8,428 bases of DNA from Actinomycetota bacterium. GTDB lineage: Bacteria; Actinomycetota; Acidimicrobiia; IMCC26256; PALSA-610. The stretch is from assembly GCA_030839005.1 (NCBI GenBank), contig JAUZEM010000589.1:1-8428 (forward strand). The letters are read 5' to 3'. The notes below the pieces were generated by a model that searched no databases, was not told the DNA's origin, and was given only the letters and a program-made list of their open reading frames with translations. Within the stretch, counting starts at the first letter, position 1, and every line of letters begins with the position of its first letter. The translations under genes and the position numbers were made by a program. Of the stretch, positions 1-4,817 are shown piece by piece.

Positions 1-152
1 ACGGCGCCGAGCAGCGACATGCCTTCCGCCGCGTTCGCTTCGGCGACCCAGACCGCCGCGAACCCGAACTCGTCGGCCTCGCGCGCGATGTCGAGGGACA
101 GGCCGGCGCCCAACGTCTGCAATCCCGCGACGCTCACTGCTCGATTGGTCAT
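1..152 (-). CDS. Luciferase-like (LLM class) oxidoreductase, N-terminal fragment
   Basis: Only the first 50 codons are inside the window; the gene continues past the left edge. The translation begins MTNRAVSVAGLQTLGAG and continues with an Ala/Glu-rich helix followed by DEFGFAAVWVAEA. This resembles the first beta strand, first helix and 'E-x-G-(F/Y)-x-x-(V/I)-W-(V/A)-x-E' segment of the TIM-barrel luciferase-like monooxygenases, many of which use coenzyme F420 or FMN in actinobacteria. The start is the ATG at 152-150, which overlaps the TGA of the upstream SRPBCC gene as ATGA, so it is probably translationally coupled as the third gene of the operon that begins at 1479. Substrate and cofactor cannot be read from this fragment. 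The family call rests on a short segment, so confidence is moderate. Confidence 0.65.
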   Translation of the reverse strand, partial: MTNRAVSVAGLQTLGAGLSLDIAREADEFGFAAVWVAEANAAEGMSLLGA

Positions 153-586
153 GCCGCCTCCACGATCGCCTTCAGGCGGCGCAGGTTACGGCGCCAGATC
201 CCGCGCAGCACCGGCTTCGCCGCCAGGCCGCCGACCGGACCGCCCATCCACCAGGGAAAGGTCAGGCGTTCGTTCCAAGTGAATTGTGTGCGGCCGCCGC
301 GGCGGCGGCGCAACGTGAAACGGCCGCGCCCGGCGACGACGCCGCGGTGCTCGATGCCCATCAACCGGCCGTGCTCCCACTCGGTCACCGTCATCCGGTC
401 GGTCAGGTGGAACGGTCCGACCTTCGTAACGCAGTCGAACGTCGTACCGACGCCACGGGTCTGCGCACCGATGAAGCGGATGGCGTCCGCCTCGACCATC
501 CAGTCGACGTGACGCTCGATCGGCTCTACGGTCCGCCACGTGTCGGCCGGCGGCGCGTCGATCGTGATCGCGACCCTGATTTTCAT
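149..586 (-). CDS. SRPBCC-fold (START/polyketide cyclase-like) protein, 145 aa
   Basis: The protein begins MKIRVAITIDAPPADTWRTV, the usual opening beta strand plus 'DAPxxxxW' turn of the SRPBCC / polyketide cyclase-dehydrase superfamily, small helix-grip proteins that hold a hydrophobic ligand. Further family-like features are a GVGTTF turn near residue 46, a strand ending in TVTEWEHGRLMGIEH (67-80), a TQFTWNERL strand (100-108), and a C-terminal amphipathic helix with many Arg residues (128-143). There is no signal peptide or membrane segment, so it should be cytoplasmic. The ATG at 586-584 is preferred over an upstream in-frame ATG at 703 because it overlaps the stop of the GalT-like gene as TGATG and because the family fold starts there; the extra 39 residues of the longer frame are low-complexity shadow of the upstream gene. 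It ends in ATGA overlap with the next gene. The ligand and reaction are unknown. Confidence 0.8.
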   Translation of the reverse strand: MKIRVAITIDAPPADTWRTVEPIERHVDWMVEADAIRFIGAQTRGVGTTFDCVTKVGPFHLTDRMTVTEWEHGRLMGIEHRGVVAGRGRFTLRRRRGGRTQFTWNERLTFPWWMGGPVGGLAAKPVLRGIWRRNLRRLKAIVEAA

Positions 587-1479
587 CAAACCGCCTGCAA
601 CGCCGCGGCCGCCTCGGCGGGCGCGACGATGTTCACCGACAGGCCCGTGGCCAGCTCGAAACCCGCGTACGCGGTGACGCGGGGAACCACGTCGACCCAC
701 CACTGGAACCGTTCGGCATGGTCACGGGGCGCGCTCTCGATCATGACGTTGTACGCGACGTCGCCGAGCGCCCGTCGCAGTCGCGCGATCGCGTCGCGCA
801 ACCCGACGCCCACGGCGCGCGTCTCGTCGTCGGCTGCCTCGTCGAACCGGGGACCGCCGTCGGCGAGCGCGAGACGGACGGTGAAGGGCGTCGGTGACGC
901 GGGCGGGCACCAGACGACCACGGCGCCGTCGACGACTTTGTGCTTCTGGTCGTTCGTGAACGTCGCCGGTGCGAAGCGATCGAGGCGGACCTGTACGCGC
1001 GGTGGCACGAGATCGAGCGCCACGAGTTGGGCGTGCGGATGCTCGATCGACGCGCCCGCGTTCTTGCCTTGGTTGACGAACGCTTGCGCGTATCGACAAC
1101 CGTGCGCGAGATGGAAGCGGGAGCGGTCGCGTAGCATGAGCAGCACGTCGGTCGCCGCCCCGTCCGAGAGTGCGCCCATGTCGACGTCGTGCGCGGGAGA
1201 AAAGATCACGACCTCATGCGCGCCCGGAACGCCGTCGCCGACGATCGGGTACTTGTTCGGAACGACCCGCAGATGCCAACCCGCCGTATCGGGGTCGCCG
1301 TCGCCGAGGCGCGCGACCTCGGGTGGCGTGTCGTGCTCGTTGCCAACGCAGAACGGACAGCTCGCGACGCTCGCCGGTAGCGGTTCGGCGTGCACACGGA
1401 ATGTGTCCGGACGCAGGGCGCGCGCGGGCACGAGAATGACGCGATCTCCGGTCAGCTCGTCGACGAGGAGTTGTTGCAT
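586..1479 (-). CDS. Galactose-1-phosphate uridylyltransferase-like nucleotidyltransferase (HIT superfamily), 297 aa
   Basis: This is a GalT-family protein, which in the classical enzyme swaps UMP between UDP-glucose and galactose-1-phosphate in the Leloir pathway. The zinc site is visible as CPFC (Cys41, Cys44), His97 in the SPAH segment and His147. The nucleophile motif is EHPHAQ, with His149 as the predicted uridylylated residue, preceded by NQGKNAGASI. The C-terminal half keeps the AGFELATG and NIVAP blocks typical of bacterial and archaeal GalT homologues. The segment that normally reads like WHIE-x-x-P has become WWVDVVP (residues 260-266), so the usual His there, which matches a structural iron ligand of E. 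coli GalT, is replaced by Trp. The true substrate may therefore differ from galactose-1-phosphate. It is first in the minus-strand operon and diverges from the flavoprotein gene across 44 bp. Family assignment is firm; the exact reaction is not. Confidence 0.82.
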   Translation of the reverse strand: MQQLLVDELTGDRVILVPARALRPDTFRVHAEPLPASVASCPFCVGNEHDTPPEVARLGDGDPDTAGWHLRVVPNKYPIVGDGVPGAHEVVIFSPAHDVDMGALSDGAATDVLLMLRDRSRFHLAHGCRYAQAFVNQGKNAGASIEHPHAQLVALDLVPPRVQVRLDRFAPATFTNDQKHKVVDGAVVVWCPPASPTPFTVRLALADGGPRFDEAADDETRAVGVGLRDAIARLRRALGDVAYNVMIESAPRDHAERFQWWVDVVPRVTAYAGFELATGLSVNIVAPAEAAAALQAV

Positions 1480-1488
1480 CGAACGGTC

Positions 1489-1494
1489 AGGGTA
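1489..1494 (-). promoter_or_regulatory. Probable -10 element (TACCCT) for the GalT-like operon
   Basis: Reading the minus strand, TACCCT fits the actinobacterial TANNNT -10 consensus and ends nine bases before the ATG at 1479. There is no convincing Shine-Dalgarno sequence in between. This arrangement suggests transcription starting at or within a few bases of the start codon (leaderless or very short leader). No recognisable -35 hexamer is seen. Confidence 0.45.
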
Positions 1495-1510
1495 GGCGGC
1501 CCGCGCCGCG

Positions 1511-1516
1511 TAGCCT
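1511..1516 (+). promoter_or_regulatory. Probable -10 element (TAGCCT) for the flavoprotein gene, leaderless type
   Basis: TAGCCT matches TANNNT and is separated by seven bases from the ATG at 1524, placing a likely transcription start at the first base of the start codon. No ribosome binding site is visible between the two. With the opposing TACCCT it makes a compact divergent promoter in the 44-bp gap, whose two -10 hexamers lie only 16 bp apart. Confidence 0.5.
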
Positions 1517-1523
1517 GGACCGC

Positions 1524-2882
1524 ATGGCCGTGCGGTTGGTGATCATCGGAGGCGGTCCCGCGGGAAATAGCGCGGCCACGGTCGCGGCGTCGATCGGCGC
1601 CGAGGTCACGATGATCGAGCGCGACATCGTGGGCGGTGCCGCGCATCTCTGGGACTGCATCCCGAGCAAGGCGATGGTCGCGACCGGCAACGAGCTCGCC
1701 GAGCTCGCGCACGCGAAGACAATGGGCCTCGAGGCGTCGGGTCGCCTCGACGTCGACGCCCTGCGCGAACGCATCTCGGGGATGGAAGACAAGCTGCGCA
1801 TGGGGGTCACGAGCCTGCTCGAGTCGCAGGGCGTACGCCTCATCCGCGGCGCGGGCCGGCTGACCGGCGCGTACACGGTTGCGGCTGATACGGCCGACGG
1901 CACCCTGGAGCTGGAGGCCGACGCGATCCTGCTGTCGACCGGGTCGCGTCCGCGCGTGCCCGACTGGGCGGCGATCGACGGCGAGCGCATCTTGACGACG
2001 CGCCAGGCGTACCCGCCGCCCGAGATTCCCGATCATCTCGTGGTGATCGGCTCCGGCGTCACCGGTGTCGAGTTCACGCACATGTTCAGCGCGCTCGGCT
2101 CGCGGGTGACGCTGATCGTCTCGCGCCAGCAGGTGTTGCCGTACAAGGACCCGGAGGTCGCGGCAGTGCTCGAGGACGAGTTCCTCCGCCGCGGGGTGAA
2201 GCTGCTGAAGGGCGCGCGTGCAATCTCGAGCGGACGCGAGGGCGAGAAGGTCTTCATCGCGTGCGACGACGGCCGGGCAGTCGACGGCTCGCATGCGTTG
2301 CTGTGCGTCGGATCGATTCCCAATAGTGAGGGGCTCGGTTGCGACGTGGCCGGCGTCGACGTCGACGAGCACGGTTACATCCCCGGCAATCGTCACTGCC
2401 AGACGAACCTTCCGCACATCTACGCGGCCGGCGACGTGTCCGGTCGTTTGCCGTTGTCGTCGGTAGCGGCGATGCAAGGACGGAAGATCGCCGAGCACGT
2501 GATGGGCCTGACGGCGCGTGCGCACCGCCATCTCGACTACGACAAGGCCGCGCAAGCGATCTTCACCGACCCCGAGATCGCCGAGGTCGGCGTCGCCGAA
2601 GCCGAGGCGTTCGCCGCCGGGCGCAAGCTGCGGGTGACGAAAGTGCCGTTCTCGGCGAACCCGAAGGCGTTGATCAACGGCGACACGCGCGGGTTCGTGA
2701 AGATCCTGTCCGATCCCGCGACCGGCGTCGTTCTCGGTGGCGCCATCGTCGGTCGCAACGCGGCGGAGCTGATCTCGGTGATCGCGGTCGCGGTCACGAA
2801 TCATCTGAAGGTCGTCGACATCGTCGATTCCCTGCTCGTCCACCCTGCGCTCTCGGAGTCGCTCGCCGACGCGGCCTCCTGA
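1524..2882 (+). CDS. Pyridine nucleotide-disulfide oxidoreductase-fold flavoprotein, LpdA/quinone reductase-like, lacking the redox disulfide
   Basis: A complete 452-residue two-dinucleotide-fold flavoprotein. The FAD-binding Rossmann motif is GGGPAG (9-14), the NAD(P) motif is GSGVTG (176-181), the second FAD motif is IYAAGDV (299-305), and a C-terminal dimerisation domain follows from about 340. In lipoamide dehydrogenases and relatives the active disulfide is C-x4-C; here the segment reads GGAAHLWDCIPSK, so Ala40 replaces the first Cys and only Cys45 remains. Mycobacterium tuberculosis LpdA (Rv3303c), an NAD(P)H:quinone reductase, has a similar loss, and the segment SRQQVLPYKD (200-209) also resembles LpdA. 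The C-terminal HPALSE (His440, Glu445) still keeps the catalytic dyad of true disulfide reductases. It most likely moves hydride from NAD(P)H via FAD to a small acceptor such as a quinone in the cytosol. The epimerase gene follows after one base, so the two are co-transcribed. Confidence 0.88.
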   Translation: MAVRLVIIGGGPAGNSAATVAASIGAEVTMIERDIVGGAAHLWDCIPSKAMVATGNELAELAHAKTMGLEASGRLDVDALRERISGMEDKLRMGVTSLLESQGVRLIRGAGRLTGAYTVAADTADGTLELEADAILLSTGSRPRVPDWAAIDGERILTTRQAYPPPEIPDHLVVIGSGVTGVEFTHMFSALGSRVTLIVSRQQVLPYKDPEVAAVLEDEFLRRGVKLLKGARAISSGREGEKVFIACDDGRAVDGSHALLCVGSIPNSEGLGCDVAGVDVDEHGYIPGNRHCQTNLPHIYAAGDVSGRLPLSSVAAMQGRKIAEHVMGLTARAHRHLDYDKAAQAIFTDPEIAEVGVAEAEAFAAGRKLRVTKVPFSANPKALINGDTRGFVKILSDPATGVVLGGAIVGRNAAELISVIAVAVTNHLKVVDIVDSLLVHPALSESLADAAS

Positions 2883-2883
2883 T

Positions 2884-3828
2884 ATGCGCGCGTTGGTAAC
2901 GGGTGTCGCCGGATTCGTCGGGAGCCATCTCGCGGAGAGCCTGCTGGCGCGTGGCGACGCGGTGCTCGGCGTCGACTGCTTCACGCCGTACTACGCCCTG
3001 GCGGAAAAGGAACGGAACCTTGCGACGGCTCGGCGCCACGCGAAGTTCGAGTTCGCCCACGCCGATTTGCGGTCGGTCGCGATCGAGGCGTTGCTCGACG
3101 GTGTCGATGTCGTGTTCCACCAGGCCGCGCAGGCCGGCGTGCGGCTCTCGTGGTCGGACGGGTTCGGCGACTACATGGGTCACAACGTCCTCGCGACGCA
3201 GCGATTGCTCGAAGCCGTGGTCGCGGCTCGACCCGGAGCCCGCGTCGTCTACGCATCGTCGTCCTCGGTGTACGGCAATCAACCGCGCTACCCCGTTCAC
3301 GAGGACGACCTCCCGAGGCCGTTCAGCCCCTACGGCGTCACCAAGCTCGCCGCCGAGCATCTGTGCGGGCTCTACGCGGAGAACTGGGACGTCTCCACGG
3401 TGGCCCTGCGTTACTTCACCGTGTTCGGTCCCCGCCAGCGACCCGACATGTCGATCCATCGCCTGTGCGAGGCGGCCATTCACGGCATCCCGTTCCCGCG
3501 CTACGGCGACGGCGCGCAAGTCCGCGAGTTCACCTTCGTCGACGACATCGTGCGCGGCAATGTCCTCGGCGCCGAATGCGACGTCGCGCCCGGCTCCTAC
3601 TGCAATCTCGCGGGCGGGGGAGAGATCGCGCTGTCGGAGCTGATCGAGCTCGTCGGCGAGCTCGCCGGCGCGCCGGTGAACATCGACCCGCAGCCGCGCC
3701 AAGCGGGGGACGCGCGGCGCAACGGCGGATCGATCAGCCGCGCGCGCGAGTTGCTCGGTTGGGCACCGGAGGTGACGCTGCGCGACGGGTTGGTCGCGCA
3801 GCTCGCGTGGCACCGGTCACGCGCGTAA
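2884..3828 (+). CDS. NAD-dependent epimerase/dehydratase (extended SDR), nucleotide-sugar type
   Basis: A 314-residue extended short-chain dehydrogenase. The N-terminal NAD site is TGVAGFVGSH (6-15), Asp31 at the end of the second strand fits NAD preference, and the catalytic set is SSSSVYG (125-131) with Tyr150-x3-Lys154. HQAAQAGVR (79-87) and FTPYY after Asp31 recall UDP-glucuronate 4-epimerases, while RYFTVFGPRQRPDM (176-189) and EFTFVDD (215-221) are general for UDP-sugar epimerases and GDP/dTDP-sugar dehydratases. It probably inverts or dehydrates a nucleotide-activated hexose for glycan synthesis; the exact sugar is not determined. The ATG lies one base after the upstream TGA, implying translational coupling. 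The 3' end overlaps the convergent PhzF-like gene by 12 bp. The GalT-like gene nearby hints at a shared UDP-sugar theme, but that is inference. Confidence 0.88.
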   Translation: MRALVTGVAGFVGSHLAESLLARGDAVLGVDCFTPYYALAEKERNLATARRHAKFEFAHADLRSVAIEALLDGVDVVFHQAAQAGVRLSWSDGFGDYMGHNVLATQRLLEAVVAARPGARVVYASSSSVYGNQPRYPVHEDDLPRPFSPYGVTKLAAEHLCGLYAENWDVSTVALRYFTVFGPRQRPDMSIHRLCEAAIHGIPFPRYGDGAQVREFTFVDDIVRGNVLGAECDVAPGSYCNLAGGGEIALSELIELVGELAGAPVNIDPQPRQAGDARRNGGSISRARELLGWAPEVTLRDGLVAQLAWHRSRA

Positions 3829-4614
3829 TTCTCCGGCGAGCACGGTCACCGCGCGGCCCGTGAGCAACGCGCGGTCACCCTTCTGCATGACCGTCACCTC
3901 GCCGCCGCGCGGCGAAGCCTGGAACGCGCGCAGCTCGTCCTTCCCGACGCGTGGCGCCCAGTAGGCGACGAGCACGCAGTACATCGATCCGGTGACGGGG
4001 TCCTCGTCGATACCGATCCGGGGCGCGAAGCATCGAGACACGATGTCGTAACCGTCGTCGCCGGGCGCGGTGACGTAGACACCGCGAACGTTGCGCAGCG
4101 CCCGGAGCTTGACGACGTCGGGTGCGAGCGTGCGCACCGTCGACGGGCTGTCGACGACGCACATGAAGAAGTCCCCGTCGGTGCGCAGCATCTCACCGCT
4201 CGGAAGCCCGAGCGCGTCGAAGAGCTCGGGAATCGGCGGCGCGGGCACCGGTTCGGCAACCGGGAAGTCGAGCGTGATGCCGTGCGCGCCCGCGTGCTCG
4301 GCTCGAAGCTCACCGCTGCGCGTGTGGAACCGAGCGGTTGCGTCCGGCGCGACCCGTCCGGTCTCGAAGAGCACGTGTGCGCTCGCGAGCGTCGCATGAC
4401 CGCAGAGGTCGACCTCGACCTCGGGCGAGAACCACCGCAGGTCGAACCCGCCACCGGCGTCGCGCGCTCGGACGAAGGCCGTCTCCGAATGGCGCATCTC
4501 CGCTGCGACGCGCTGCATCCACCGAGCTTCGCCGTGGTCGAGCACGACGGCCGCGGGGTTGCCGCCGAAGGGCTCCGACGTGAAGGCGTCGACGACGAAG
4601 ATCGGCAGGCTCAT
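3817..4614 (-). CDS. PhzF-family isomerase/epimerase-like protein, 265 aa
   Basis: The protein has the two-fold diaminopimelate epimerase-like architecture of the PhzF family. Key residues of Pseudomonas PhzF are all present: Glu44 in HSETAFV, His73 in DLCGHAT, Asp205 in DEDPVTGS and Ser210 five residues later, the same spacing as in PhzF. The opening VVDAFTSEPFGGNPAAVV is highly typical. Phenazine genes are absent here, and most family members have unknown isomerase substrates, so no phenazine role is implied. The usual GSAH following the Asp motif reads GSMY, which may alter the substrate pocket. The start is the ATG at 4614-4612; no strong ribosome binding site or clear promoter is seen upstream. 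It may be read from the carboxylase promoter across the hairpin array or from its own weak promoter. It converges on, and overlaps, the epimerase gene. Confidence 0.88.
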   Translation of the reverse strand: MSLPIFVVDAFTSEPFGGNPAAVVLDHGEARWMQRVAAEMRHSETAFVRARDAGGGFDLRWFSPEVEVDLCGHATLASAHVLFETGRVAPDATARFHTRSGELRAEHAGAHGITLDFPVAEPVPAPPIPELFDALGLPSGEMLRTDGDFFMCVVDSPSTVRTLAPDVVKLRALRNVRGVYVTAPGDDGYDIVSRCFAPRIGIDEDPVTGSMYCVLVAYWAPRVGKDELRAFQASPRGGEVTVMQKGDRALLTGRAVTVLAGELRA

Positions 4615-4653
4615 CCCAAGATGCTGCCACGCCCCGCGCCCACCCCCGGCGCA

Positions 4654-4810
4654 TTCTTGCCAACAGTTGGCACGATTTCTGTACGTGACGCGTCAGTTTT
4701 CTTGCGAACAGTTGGCACGATTTCTGTACGTGACGCGCCGTTTTTCCACCAAACAGTTGGGTGGGTTTCTGCCCGCCACGCGCCGTTTTTCCACCAAACA
4801 GTTGGTGGGA
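4654..4810. repeat. Array of four 45-bp-phased hairpin/palindrome repeats in the 203-bp gap 4615-4817
   Basis: The core AACAGTTGG occurs at 4662, 4707, 4752 and 4797, exactly 45 bp apart each time. Three full units (4654-4698, 4699-4743, 4744-4788) and a partial one (4789-4810) can be aligned. Each core sits in an inverted repeat: TGCCAAC-A-GTTGGCA in unit 1 (perfect), one mismatch in unit 2, CCACCAA/TTGGGTGG in unit 3, and CCACCAA-ACAG-TTGGTGG in unit 4 (perfect). Units 1 and 2 differ at few positions; units 3 and 4 form a second subtype in which both arms have changed together. The array begins about 10 bases after the carboxylase stop and lies upstream of the PhzF-like start. Candidate roles are tandem transcription terminators without a U-tract, protein operators, or a dispersed repeat. 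Apart from it, 4615-4653 shows only C-rich sequence. Confidence 0.85.
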
Positions 4811-4817
4811 ATGGGGG

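Noticed and set aside
1452..2984. 510-codon minus-strand frame antisense to the flavoprotein
   Set aside because: It is rich in Arg, Asp and His with no recognisable domain, as expected for the complement of a high-GC gene; the plus-strand frame has clear FAD and NAD(P) motifs.
2794..3813. 339-codon minus-strand frame antisense to the epimerase
   Set aside because: It is a compositional shadow; the plus strand has the full SDR motif set.
3817..4614. Phenazine or other secondary-metabolite cluster suggested by the PhzF-like gene
   Set aside because: No other phenazine gene, synthase or resistance gene is present; PhzF-fold proteins are widespread with varied roles.
4654..4810. CRISPR array
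   Set aside because: Only three to four units, no unique spacers, the repeat and the interval evolve together, and there are no cas genes in the window.
4789..4810. Intrinsic terminator for the carboxylase gene
   Set aside because: On the minus strand the perfect hairpin is followed by AAAAAC, not a T-run. A U-less terminator remains possible, so it is described under the repeat only.
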